The notes under the pieces were generated by a model. It did no database searches. It worked only from the letters and a program-made list of their open reading frames with translations, and was not told the origin of the DNA. This document shows, in pieces, positions 1 through 14,100 of a stretch of 64,000 nucleotides of DNA. The position numbers and the translations under genes were made by a program. The DNA is from Anisus vortex (Eukaryota; Mollusca; Gastropoda; Planorbidae), in the NCBI GenBank assembly GCA_949126835.1, contig OX421496.1:16820844-16884843 (forward strand), given 5' to 3'. The number at the start of each line of letters is the position of its first letter. Positions within the stretch are counted from its first letter, which is position 1.

Positions 1-966
1 TATTTTATTGCTATGACGTAGTGTCTAGACATATGCATGTTTTATTCCTAACACGGAAACATTTCGGGTTTAAGATTATTTCAATTTAACTTTAGTTAAT
101 AATAACAGAACCAATATAATATGGAAATAAATCTACTCGTAACACTACCAAGATTTTTTTCTGGCACTGAAAAATATATATATATATATACACACTGTAC
201 AAATGCATTTCATTATGCATTAGAGTGTTACAGCCTAGTTTTTTTTTATGATTTCAAGTTAACATTTAAGCTTGTATAATGAAACCTTTAACAAAAATAA
301 ATTTCACGGTTTGAAGTTAAATTTAACTAGAGGACGCCAAGGCCTTAATAGATTTTTAAAAAATGACACTGTGATACATTATAACTATCTATAAAAATTA
401 CAGTAATTAAAAGAAAGCAGTAACTCGCACCTTTCTGAAATAAAAAGAATAAAAAGTATACAATTTCAGAATAAATAACCAAATATCAGTAAGTACACAA
501 ATCCCAAACAATGATAATAGTAAAATAAACCAACTCTGAAAATAACCAACATAACCAACTATTTATATTAAGTAATAGATTATTTCTCTGGAATCAAGGC
601 TCTCACGAATTTCAACAAATATTTTTTGTGTATGTAAAAGTAAAGTAGGTTTATTGTACATACAAAAAGTCTGCTCATTTCTAACTGGTTGGGGGAATAA
701 CCTCATGCAGTCAACTGTGACGGTTTTACCAAAGTCAGATGGAATCACTTCATTACAAAATTAAGGGGAATAACTGCATATAAGTAGCAATTGAAGAGTT
801 TTGACTAGTACAAGGTATTTTGATTATGAAACTACAATTTATACAAATAGATTAATGTTATAAGTTACCCCAGACAATCGAGCTCTAATACATCAAGGTT
901 TTTTTAAATTCAGATTGAGTCTATATGGCATTTTGTTTAAACTAGGGATGTTTTCTTTATCTTCAG
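1..966. other. Intron sequence upstream of first visible stabilin-like exon
   Basis: AT-rich sequence with a short TA run near 175-190. I found no segment with flanking splice sites that continues the FAS1 reading frame seen from 967, so it is treated as intron of the gene that starts left of the window. The only open frame (563-748, minus) has no recognisable motif. Confidence 0.5.
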
Positions 967-2151
967 TTGAACAGCTTGTATAACGTCTATGATGACCCAA
1001 CTGAGAAGCTGACATTATTTGCACCTTCTGATGCTGCTCTAGCCCAGTATTTGTCACTTGTGGAGAAAACAAACATATCTTACCTGGAAAATGATAAAAA
1101 CAGCATGGAATTTTTCAGGTTGGCTCACAAACTGTTTAAATAAATCACACATAGATGTTTCATGTAATTCTTTAATCACAAGTTGAATGGTAGTTCATAT
1201 TTACATAACGATACTGTTATTTCAGTGCTAAGGTACAAAAAATAAACTTGTGTTCAAGTAATAAAAACTTGGTTTATGATCTAGTTAGATCTTTTGAAAT
1301 GACTGTGAGTTTAGTTTAGAGTTTAGATTACTACAAACTCTATTGTGATGTCTTTCAACAGATTCCATACGCTACCTGATGTGAAGACTGTTCAGGTTTT
1401 GAAATCAATGGCTGGCATTTATAAAAGCTATGAAACTTTATATGATGGATTCTTTCTCAGAATAATTAACGACAACCAGGTAACTCACATAGTAGTCAAG
1501 CTTTCAACTGTGGGAGAGGGGAGGGGGGGGGGGGCGGGGCATTTGATGTCTTGCGAGACAATCTCTTCCCTTGCAGGCCATAGTGTGGCTGAAGAGACCA
1601 ATCCTGGAAATACAGGCACTGTCACATTTGTGCAGGTGAAAACACTATGCTAAATTTTTTTTTTTTTCAATGTCACCCCTATGTGAGAGACAAAACATTC
1701 CATTTTTCACATAAAATGGTTATTTTAAATCTTAATTTGCTAAATTAAGATGGATTGAAATAACTAAAAATTTTATCTTATTGTGGCATTATTTTATTTT
1801 TATTTCATGTTGTTTTTTTATGTAAAAGTTTAAAAATAAGTTTAAAAACCTAAATACACATAAACTAAAGAAAAATGTATATTTAGCCAACAAATAACTC
1901 AATCTGTTATAAGTTGTTAATTGCTGTGTTTGATATTCTAATATTTGGATTTTGTGTAAACAATACTTCAATGTGTTTAAAACTGTGTAAGTATAATTTA
2001 CTGCAAGTCTTTATGCCTAAGCCAATAAAAGATTCTAAGCACAATTGTATTTGAACAGAGTCTTCACATCATGGCCAACCATTCAAGCTTCGCTGTGATC
2101 CTTGAGCCAGACCTCCCTGCAGTGAATGGACTTATTCATGTTGTAGATAAG
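967..2151 (+). CDS. Exons 1-4: first visible FAS1 domain
   Basis: Exon 1 encodes LTLFAPSDAAL, the conserved FAS1 H1-type motif, and exon 4 encodes VNGLIHVVDK, the FAS1 H2-type motif. Exon 2 (1362-1479) supplies the helical middle part. Exon 3 (1577-1635) is the weak point: strict splicing reads AIVWLKRPILEIQ, whereas reading straight through the 97-base intron 2 reads HSVAEETNPGNTG, which joins exon 4 in frame if the acceptor 2 bases upstream (2059) is used. Intron 2 contains a run of about ten G. Confidence 0.75.
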
Positions 2152-5100
2152 GTAATTCATTATGAGAACCGTTTTTTTTTTTTTATTTAACCACTCAGTT
2201 GTTGAAATTTAGTGAATGATATAGTTCTAAATGCCATCAACAAAAACTATTTATTTGGAAGAAAACCCTTTTTTTCTGATAAAGTATAAATAAGATAAGA
2301 TGGCTTTAATGAGGCAGGCTGGTCGTGTGGTTAATATACAGGACTGTCAACATGACAATGGTTCTATCCATGCTGCCCACCAAGAGTTCTATGTAGAAGG
2401 AATGTCTGTAAACTATCAAGCAACAATTTATAACATATCTTGTGCTGAAATAATAAATAAAAAACTGAAGAAAAAAAGAGGGAAAATCTTAGAAATACTG
2501 TGAGATCAATAAATGTTTTTTATTTTCTTACTTTACTTTATTTATTCTAATTGTATATGTTTTAGTGTTAACCTTAGTAAAAAAGAAATAACAAACAATG
2601 TCTAGATTCTTGTTAGACTTTCAGACTAGATTTCAACAACAAATCTCTTGTTTGTATTTTCTTGAAAAGCTTCAAGTCTTGGCTAACAAAGTAGTTGATG
2701 AACAGGATAAGTGAATATTGTTTTTCTTTTTTTTTTCTGATAGGTTCTGGAACCATTTATTCCTAATGCTGACCCTCCTTCCCTGGAATATGTTTTGTGG
2801 GCTGATTTAGAACTGGAGTTATTCTTTGAAGCATTGAAGGTATTTCCATAGACAAATGGTATTCTGTGTCCTTTTAATGAAATAATAATCATGAATATTT
2901 TGAATTCTCTTATCATGGGTTCTTTTTGATATATGGGGTTGATCTTTTGAATGGTGAGTGGCTGGCTGGTCCAGCAAGTACCCAGGATTGTCCATGTAAT
3001 AATCTCGGTTAAAACCTTGATGCCATGTTTGGAAATCCTCATAATAATATTATTTATTAAAGGAATGTGTATAGTTTTGTGGGTTCACACTGGTTAGGAA
3101 AGTTTGGGACAACTGGCCGAGGTTTGGGAAAGTTTGTGAAGTTTGCTATAATGGACAAAGCAGCTTTAAAAAAATATTAAAATATTTTTAAAAAGGTACT
3201 AAGCAATCCTTAACTCATCATCATGTTGTTGTTTGTTCTGACATTTTTCTAATGAATTCCATGATAAATGAAAAATATCTTATCAAACCACCTATATACA
3301 CAACTGGTTTACAGTAAGACATTTCACTCATACCAGTATAGATGAGTTTGTGTTGTTGTTTTTTTTAAGTTTGTGAAAAGTTTATAAAAGACAGAAATTT
3401 TTTTAATGAGTTGGAGCCCAGAATTCATGTAAAGTATTCAATGTTATTATTCTATAGAGTACATCTCTGCTGGATATGATGAAAGACTTGGATGAACTGA
3501 CAGTGTTTGCACCAGTCAATTCAGCCATGCAGTTCATGAACGTATCACATGTAAGTGAATTCACTCAACTGATTCCTATAATAAACAGACGTGAGAACAA
3601 TAAAACAAACATCAAAATTGTGTCTCTCTCTCTCTGTTCTCTCTCTCTCTACAAAATCTACCAATATCACTGATTATTAAAATAAAAGTGTTAAAATTAA
3701 GTACCATTATATTTGTTATTGTGTGATTGAAAACTTAAGGGGAAGCATAATTTAAAGGCTGAACTTTTGACCTGTGGAAGTGCATTAGAAGGACCTGACT
3801 TCATTGAAAATTAAACAAATAAAAATATAAAAAAATAAATAGAAGATCAATTTGCTTAGGTTCCGGACATGATGCACTTTTTATTTTTGCAGATGGCACA
3901 ACACCTGAAGTACTATATTGTACCAAAGTATGTCTTCACTCCAACACTTGAGACAGGTGACACAGTAGACAGTCTTCTGGGACACAGGTACCCACTGGAG
4001 TTCTCTCTCAAAGATGATGATAAAGTAAGTAGTGAACAATAAAATAATGACAATTATTGGACCTGCATAGAAATAATAATAACTTTGAGAGATTCTCATA
4101 AAAATGTATAGAGTAAAATGCATGGCTGGTTCTCCTTCACCTTAACCAGTGGGTGGGTCGTTGGGGCACCATAGTTGACTGTTCACAATCTCTTGCAATC
4201 TGTTCCGGTCCTGTGATGCCCTTTGGGATTCGATGAACGACAGGCCGATCCACTCCTTGATGTTGTCTTCCCATCTCTTCTTTTGCCTGACTCTTTTTCT
4301 TCCTCCCTGGACTGTGCCCTGCATTATAGTATTGGAAAGACCTCCAGATCTTGCTATGTGTCCATACCATCTCAGTTTTTTCTTCTTAATTGAGGTGAGA
4401 AGGTCCTCGTATGGGGCCGATGACAGCAGCTCTTTCATTGCGGACCACTTTGTTTGTGATATGCTCTGTATAGGAGATGTTCAATATCTTGCGGAAACAT
4501 CTCATCTCTAGCGCACTGATTCTTCTTTGGAGGTCTGCAGTGAGTGTCCAAGCCTTGCATCCATACAAGAAGACCGACGTCGCCAGAGAGCGCATTATTC
4601 GAATCTTTGATCTGAGAGATAATTGCTTGCTTTGCCAGATGTGTTTAAGTTTACTCAGCTCTGTGGTTGTCTGGGCCATTCTGGCAGAATTTCTGGCTTT
4701 GAACCTTCGTCGGATATTATGGCCCCTAGATATTTGAAGGCGGAGACCGCTTCGAGTTTTTGCCCGTTTATCCTGGCTGGTTCTAAAGAATGGAAAAATG
4801 GATGCAAGTTGTGCACCTTTTGTAGGAATTATGCACATAATGAAAACTTGTCCCATTTAGGGTTTTATTTCCTGAATTGAGTAAAATGAATGCTATGTAT
4901 CTACACCAGGTAGAGGTCAATAAGGTTTATTGTTCTGGTCATCTAGGTACAGGTGAATAATGTTACATTGATTAGGACTGATATACTGTTTGAAGGAGGT
5001 GTTCTGCACATTATAGAAGGCTTGATACATCCAGTACTTCATCACTGTAACAATGTAACAGTTATCATTGTGCAAGTAGGTTTACAATCCATTTTGTTTC

Positions 5101-8100
5101 ATTGATTACTAATGTAGATTTATTATAAAATGTATAGATTATGATAACTAGTAATAAATCTAGTATAATTGTATTATTATACTTATTAAAAACATATATA
5201 GTTACCTATACGAGTTGCAATGTTTACTGACAGAGCACCTGTGAAACCTGCGGCAGTTATGAAAACACTTCTGTATGTCCTGTTGGGTTCACCCCTGTCA
5301 AACCAACAATCCAGAACACATGTGCCATGAACTCCACTGACATCCTTGGTTGCCAGATTGTGTGTGAGAGAAATGAAACCGTAAGTAAAAGAAACTTCAT
5401 GGGCTGTGTTGATTTAGTTTTTATAAGCCTCTAAAATTCAGTTGAATTCAATTAAACTGAAAAAAATAATATTTTCTTTATGCTGGTTTTGTTTTTTATA
5501 CATTAAAATTGGTGATGAATTGAGAGCATTTAGTTTGAGTTTATTTATGTCATGAGATATTGTGGTATCTAGTTTTGTGTTTGTTGTAGTGCTTGATTTT
5601 AAGTAAAAAAATAATTTCCCACAGGTTTTCCAGTGCTGTTCTGGTTACTATGGACCCAACTGTAATGGTAATTGTTTTTTGTTTTTTTTTAAATAGTTGA
5701 TATGTAATAAACTTTACAGATGTGAACATTTTCATGTGATTTTAATTAGTACAGATCAAAGCTTTGACAGATGTTTTTAGCAGACATTGTTTACAATAAG
5801 TTTTAAATTACATGCACTTTAAAGTTTTAAAACAATAAAAAGTGTCCACCTCAGTTACAGCTTGGTAATTCAATTATCATTTATGTTTTAACCAAGAATC
5901 TCCGAACATTGTGTGAAATTACTGCTAAAGATTAAATAGTATTATACTAAAAGTGACCTTGGTATCTTACACTTACAAATTTTTTTTAAAATCACCAACA
6001 TCAAGTGATCTAACCATTGTTGGGTTTCTCTCATTTCTTTATTGATAAGCACTTGGCTTTTAAGAAATTGTGTTGGTTCATTGTATTCTATCTAATAAAT
6101 AGAATGCCCTGGAGGTTCAGAGACACCCTGCAATGGCTACGGTGTATGCTCCGATGGCATCACTGGAGATGGGCAGTGCAGTTGTGATATTGGCTATATA
6201 GGTCAAGATTGTGGGCAGTGCTTACAAGCCAACAGAACTCCACCTTTTTGTACAGATGGTAAGATGTGCACAATGAAAATAATTTCATGTCAATTGTAGT
6301 TTTTTTCTTTTTGGCTTTTGTTTCAAAACATAAATGGGTCATTATTACATTGAATGTTATACAATTTTAACCATACACATATATAAATCATTATCTAATA
6401 GATATGTTCCTTGTGGTTTGAAACACTTCTTTTCTTGAATGTTAAAAATTATTGAGAGTTGGGACAAATATTCCTTTGTTAGCCTTGAATCAACATCACA
6501 CAGTTATATATGTAGTTTAGCATCCTATATTCACATCACTCTATACATTGCCCTATACATCCATCACTCTATACATTGCACTATACATCCATCACTCTAT
6601 ACATTGCCCTATACATCCATCACTCTATACATTGCCCTATACATCCATCACTCTATACATCCATCACTCTATACATTGCCCTATACATCCATCACTCTAT
6701 ACATCCATCACTCTATACATTGCCCTATACATCCATCACTCTATACATTGCCCTATACATCCATCACTCTATACATTGCACTATACATCCATCACTCTAT
6801 ACATTGCCCTATACATCCATCACTCTATACATTGCCCTATACATCCATCACTCTATACATTGCACTATACATCCATCACTCTATACATTGCACTATACAT
6901 CCATCACTCTATACATTGCCCTATACATCCATCACTCTATACATTGCCCTATACATCCATCACTCTATACATTGCCCTATACATCCATCACTCTATACAT
7001 TGCACTATACATCCATCACTCTATACATTGCCCTATACATCCATCACTCTATACATTGCCCTATACATCCATCACTCTATACATTGCACTATACATCCAT
7101 CACTCTATACATTGCACTATACATCCATCACTCTATACATTGCACTATACATCCATCACTCTATACATTGCCCTATACATCCATCACTCTATACATTGCC
7201 CTATACATCCATCACTCTATACATTGCCCTATACATCCATCACTCTATACATTGCCCTATACATCCATCACTCTATACATTGCCCTATACATCCATCACT
7301 CTATATATTGCCCTATACATCCATCACTCTATACATTGCCCTATACATCCATCACTCTATATATTGCCCTATACATCCATCACTCTATACATTGCCCTAT
7401 ACATCCATCACTCTATACATTGCCCTATACATCCATCCTATACATCCAATAAAACTCCTTCGCTTCATATAACAAACTTTTAATAATAATAAATTGAAAT
7501 TAACAAATAAAAGAATGAAATTTCCAATAGTATCCTACAAAATTGCGCCCTGTCCACAAACACAACCTTCCAGCCGCTCTCTCATAAAACCAACTCCTCC
7601 TGCCCTCTACACATACACACCTGTCTTCCCTGTTGTCCGTGACCCCTTATCTTATATTATCAAAACCACTCACAAGGATGCTCACACTCCACTGAACCTA
7701 GGGCCATACTACTGTCCGTCACAGTTATGGTTGTTTGAGAATTTTTAAAGGAATGAAGAAAATCAATAGCAATTTTTTAAAACCCAGAATGCATCACTAG
7801 TTTGAGACCCTTTGCTATACAGTCATAAAAATTACATGTAATCATGTTATGCACTAGTAAAAATATATAAGTTTGACAGTCTTTGTGTGCGGTTGTTACT
7901 GTTAGACTGGAATACAACTGTGAAATCTAGTTAAAGTTTAGCTATACTTTTTCAATTCTTGGTTCATAAAAAATATTTCTTGTGTTTAAAACTTCAACTA
8001 ATTTCTATAGCCGCAGCCAACTGTAGCTACATGAATGGTAACTGCAGCCAGAATGCAGAGTGTACCATCACCAAGTCAGGGGCCAGCTGCAGGTGTAAAA

Positions 8101-11100
8101 AAGGCTACATAGGAGATGGTTACAGGTGCAGTTCACCATGTGAAACACTGCTAGTTGGAGGCTGCCATAAACAGGCCCAGTGTCTCTTCAATGTAAGTTT
8201 TTAATAAACTATGTCATTGATACAGTCATATATATTTTCTTTTGCAAAAACAATAAAGGACACTAAGTAGATCATCTGTTGTAAAAAAAAATCATTAAGA
8301 GTTGATGTAACCGTAGAGCAGTGGTTCTCAACCTGTGGGTCAAATGACCATTTCACGGGTGGTCGCCTAAGACCATCAGAAAACACATATTTTTGCTTAG
8401 GAACCGAGATACCACTCATCTATTATTTTCCAAGCACATGCAGATACATCCACATACAAGTACCTGGTGTGATGAAATCAACACGCCAACCCCATTAGAT
8501 ACTTCCCATATAGATGAGATTGCTCATCATTGATGCACAAAGAGAATTCATTTTGTATAATTAACAGCACAATGATGCACTTTGGCTGTGCCACCAAGGG
8601 AGATAACAAACTATTTTACTGAATCAATGATAGAGTTGCTGACCATGCATTCCCACCACTGACCTATAAAAAGAATGAATTAGGCATGGAAGTATCATTC
8701 TTGAAAACAAAATAATTAGGCTTTCAAGTGACTTTTACTTATCTATGAAATTATATTTCCTAAACACAGACCTGTAATTAAGTGACTTCCTTTTTATCTA
8801 TGGATTTTTTCTAATCATAAGTGGTTTATTCCTGTAACACGCCTATATAGATAAGTGAATAGTGGGAAAGGGGAATTCATTTTGGCTTCAATTTGCGCAT
8901 ACACATTTAATATAGAGGCACTATCCATTCTTTTTATAGATCAGTGGTTCACACACATAAAAGGCCTAGCATATTTTTATTAGGCCAAACAATAAATAAG
9001 GAGGGGCCTATAATTATAAAAAAACAACAACATGAAAAGAAAGGTTCTATAATTGAAAACAGTGTGTTGGAAAATAAGTCTCTTTGTTAAGATTCCCATT
9101 GAAAATGTTAATCTGTTGTGAAATTGAAATCAGTTACTTAGGTAAAATTTGAGTAGGGTGTAACTATATTGTTTCTTATAATTAGGATCTTTGTAGTAAA
9201 ATAAGTAATCGAGTCAGACTGAATTGAGCCCAAGGGCCAGTATTTACCAATAAAGTTATTGTCTTATACTTTTAATATTGCAGGGTCAGTTGTGTTTGTT
9301 TTTTGTTTTGGTTTTTATTGACTGAAGACTCTGCATGCAATACATCCTTCACAGGAAACCATGCAGGCTGTGCAGTGTGTGTGTAACAAAGGTTTCCAAG
9401 GCAATGGAACATTGTGCTCAAGAAATGAGAATCCCTGTGACAGGGAAAATGGTGGCTGTGACCTTGACAGGGCTAGATGTGCCTATAATGAAAACAGAGA
9501 TGGTAAGCCCAATTGGCTTTTATAAGTTTTACGCTATTTAACTATTCATGAAAATGTTAAAATAGAAGAAAAAACACATAACCACTGGTATTGTTTTTTA
9601 ATTTTACTAATCGTTTAAAATTGAATTTAAAAAAATATTGATGTATTGAGTTTTAAACAAATGTAATATTTTCTACTGTTGAATTTTTATTGTTTAAGAT
9701 ATTGTTTGTTTTAATATGGGTAAAAAGTATAATATGAATAGCCTATGTTGATTATGGTTAAAATGCAATCACAATTTCATCTCAGAAAATATATCTCTAT
9801 ATATAGAATTATTATTGTATCCTTGTTTTGAGGGTTTTTATATTGTTGTGTATGGCACCAAATAATATTTTTATTGTTTTAGCCATATCTATGTGTATGT
9901 TTCAGATATATTTTTTTAAAATCTGTACAGTTTTCTTACACTAAAGAGAATTCAATTAGCAGATTGATCCTACGATATTAGTTAACTGCTGAATATTTCA
10001 GGAACATAATTGTTGTAACTTGTTTTGTTGCCAGCTGTGGACTGTAAATGTTTTGATGGCTATGTAGGAAATGGATCCTTCTGTAGTCAAGATATAATGG
10101 ATGCAGTTTCTAGATTAGCTGCACTCAGTTATTTCAACGACTGGTTAGCTGCACAAGTAAGTTGTTGACTCTTATTTTAATAAAAAATGTGACAATATTT
10201 CATTGTATTTTTATCTTTGCAATGGTGGAAAGATGTAGTTGACTAGAGCGACACCATCTGAATAGGCTAATAGAAGAAAGTTGTGCATTACATGAAAGAA
10301 TTAAATAAATCAATTTTATACATAGCCTCTAAAATTGAAGTGAATCCCAAAATGCCAACAAATAGAGAAGACTTAGATTAACATGCAGAAAGATGTACTG
10401 TCAAACCAACATTTTATACATTGCAAACATTTGGTCAACTCTAAAAGATAACACTGAAATGAAAAATACAGACCCTTTACATATAATGATAGTTTAGCAG
10501 CCTACCTAGAGGATGTAATTCAAGTATATACTGATGGGGCAGCTTTCAAGGAAGCTTTAGAGTACCCTTACTAATCATATGATGATCTCTGCAACCTGTA
10601 GGAATGCCTGCAGATTATATGATCTCTGCAACCTGTAGGAATGCCTGCAGATTATATGATCTCTGCAACCTGTAGGAATGCCTGCAGATTTTATGATCTC
10701 TGCAATCTGTAGGAATGCCTGCAGATTATATGATCTCTGCAACCTGTAGGAATGCCTGCAGATTATATGATCTCTTCTACCTGTAGGAATGCCTGCAGAT
10801 TATATGATCTCTGCAACCTGTAGGAATGCCTGCAGATTATATGATCTCTGCAACCTGTAGGAATGCCTGCAGATTATATGCAGCAGAATCGACCACCAAC
10901 TGACAGCAATATTTACAGCCTATCCCATCAAATATTGTAATCTTTCCTGACTGCAAGTCAATAATACTGACAGCGGAGCAGCAAAATGTTACAAAAGGAA
11001 CAAATAAATCCCTACTCCAATACTTTACTTAAGTTCTATGTAGTCAGGATTACATTACAGTGAATATCAGGATATAACAATATGGAAATGTAACATTGGG

Positions 11101-14100
11101 AATAGAGCCTGTGTGCAGCCAGTGGAAGAAAACAAAGAGATTATTGCAAGAAGTTAAATTTAGACATGAGATTTACTAAAGCCAGCAGTACATCAGAGGA
11201 AGCATTAAAAGTGTATTAAAGAAAAGTGAAGACAAACTCTTGCTTATGACAATCTGTGAAGTGAGAAGAGAACTCATTCAACAGGGTTGACATCGCACTG
11301 ATGGATTTGTCAAAGTCAACTTAGTTAAATTCTTTCACTTTAGAATCAGCATAGGAAATTAGAAAAAAAATGATTTAATAGTAAATATCTTGGGGACTGT
11401 TTTGGATTGAAACGGCAGCTAGACCTATTCTAGCTAAAGTCCAGACTTTGTCATTTTAGCAGGTTATTTTCTCCTGTTTAGTAAGATCAATTTTATGTCT
11501 TGTGTAATTTTACTTTAGCCAGCTTATTGTTATCCTCAGCCATCATCAACTACTGCCAAAGTTAATTTAACAACCAAACAGAATCAAGAGAAAGTGACAC
11601 TGTTTGCTCCCATTAGTAAGGTATTCTAAATTTTGGAACCTATATATTCAATTGGTTTCTTTTAAAAAAAATAATTCGAATATACTTTTAAACTTGCCCA
11701 GCTCTCTATACCATTCTCTTTATTACTTATTTCCTAAACTAAAATCTTTTTTATATATATTTATGAAATTTAGTTTTAATTAGCAAACAAAACCAAAAAA
11801 AAAGTAATTATCTTACAAGAAAAAAATACACATTAAAGCTAATTAAATTTATAACACATGCAGGTGTATGAATATATAGACAGGCTGGCAATCAGTCATC
11901 ACATACAATGCATGTAAATAACAGACATAGGATTGGCTTATTTAGGTTTTAGTGTACATTTTACTGCAGAAATTCCATCATGCAAAGTGAAAGTGGTAGA
12001 GTATATGCACACAGAGGGTCCACTCTATGTTAAATAGTTAAACACAGTTAGTTAACTATATGTCATAAGTAAAGTAGCCCTTCTAGACCATATTGGTCCA
12101 TGTGGCGAATGAAGCCTGCAATCACCAATTGCAGAGGCACAGCACGCAATCAGATTTTGTGTCCAGCATAAAGCCCATCCGCCTTTACTTTTCCCCAACC
12201 TTATGTCGGGTAACCCATCAGAGCTGGATAGACTGATTGACAATTTCAAACCCTGGAAAACTGCATAAATTAATCTTGATTACAACCTGGGACCATCCCA
12301 TCGTCTGTCTGAGTAAGAGGCAGCTAGACCTCCTTGTTCCCAACTTTGTTTTAAATCTGGTGAAATCTTTTGATTAAGAAAGTTTAAATAGCTCTGTCAT
12401 GGTGAAATAGAATTGTCTGTTAATGATTTGTTTAGTTTTCTAAAACCATCTTGCTTGTATACATGTAAAACTATCTCTCTCTCTCTCTGTACAGGACTGG
12501 GAAACACTAAACCTGCTTGACCTAGTTATTGACCAATACGTACGGCTGTCCACCACGGATCAAGTTTCTGATAGCAATGTAATAGTTGTGAACAAAAATA
12601 CCTCATTTATATCAGCTGCTGGAAAGTATATCAATATAACTGTTACAGACAAAGGACAGGTAACTTAGTAATTTGCTAAAGCTTTTTCTTGCTGCACATA
12701 AAAGGATGTGGATCTTTAGGTTGTTACATAAGTAAAGTACCCTTCAGACCAAACTGATCATAGGACTGTTGAAGCAGTGTTCACCAGTTTCTGTGGGCCA
12801 CGGCATACTAGGGGATGTGTGGCCAGCATAACGCCCAGCTTCCTTTACTTTACCCCAACTAAGGTCAGAAACCCATCAGATCAGAGTTGGGTAGACTCAG
12901 GGACACCATCAAGTCCTGGGGAAAAAATCCTAGCCGCCATCAGGATTCAAACTCAGGACCTTCGGATCGCCAGTCGATCGCGCTGCCGCTTGGCTACCAT
13001 GCCCCATATGTTGTTACATAAGAAAATTTATATTTAAATTTATATTTAAATGTTCTAGATTTGTATTTTAAGACAAAAGGTAAACATGTTAAACTTATTT
13101 ACCCATTAAGGGTACATGTAGTGAAAATACCAATAGGGAAACATTTCCTGTACATTCCATGGATGATATTGTAATGAGTGGTCACCCAGTCTAGCATACT
13201 TAAATACATTTTGTTTAAATCATTTACAATAAATTCAGGCATTCTATTCGTGGCTTTGACTGTTCAAAGGCTATACTGTTTGATATTACTATTCAACTTT
13301 TAACTTGATAAGCTTTTTATCCAATAATACAAAATGTCTCTATTCCAGTATTTTGTCAATGATATATCTGTGATTGAAAGTAACATTGGGGCTCTGAATG
13401 GAGTGATTCACTTGACAGCTCAACCAATAACTGAATATGTAAGAAAATATTTTAACTTCAGGTTGTGTGTCATTGTAGTTTATCTGTTACATAACCATTG
13501 ATTTACAAAAAGAATGAATAGCACCTCCATATTAAATTTGTATGCGCAAATTGAGGCTAGAATTGATTATACTATTCACACTATTCACTTATCACTATAA
13601 GAGAGTTCTAGGAATAAACCATCTATAATTAGAACAAAATCTATGTGATAAAAAGGAAGTCACTTGAAATGTATTTACAGGTCAGTGTTTAGTAGATATA
13701 ATTTTATAGATAAGTGAAAGTCGCATGAAAGCCCTATTTTTTTTGGCATCAAGAATGTTACTTCTGTGCCTAATCCATTCTTTTTATAGATCACTGGTTA
13801 TAACTAAGGCTTTCAGAACTGGGTAACTGATTATAACTACTGTAATAATATATGTGACCCGTTCCCACAAAAGCGTATATACTCGCGTATAAGTCGCACC
13901 GGTGTATAAGTCGCACCCCTAGTTTAGGAATTGTTTTCTTATATGTTGTCATTGACCCGCGTATAAGTCGCACCCTGACTTTCAGGGGCTACACTGCCTT
14001 TTAAATTCTCAAAAATGCATACCTTTTAAACATAAAAGTACTCAATATCCCTACTCAAGTTACTATCCCTATAGTCACACTATAGTGGGTCGACACACAC

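Noticed and set aside
6531..7448. CRISPR-like array
   Set aside because: Units are contiguous without unique spacers and the sequence is eukaryotic.
6439..7483. Three overlapping ~300-codon frames
   Set aside because: All three plus frames are open because the 28-bp repeat lacks stops; the region lies inside an intron.
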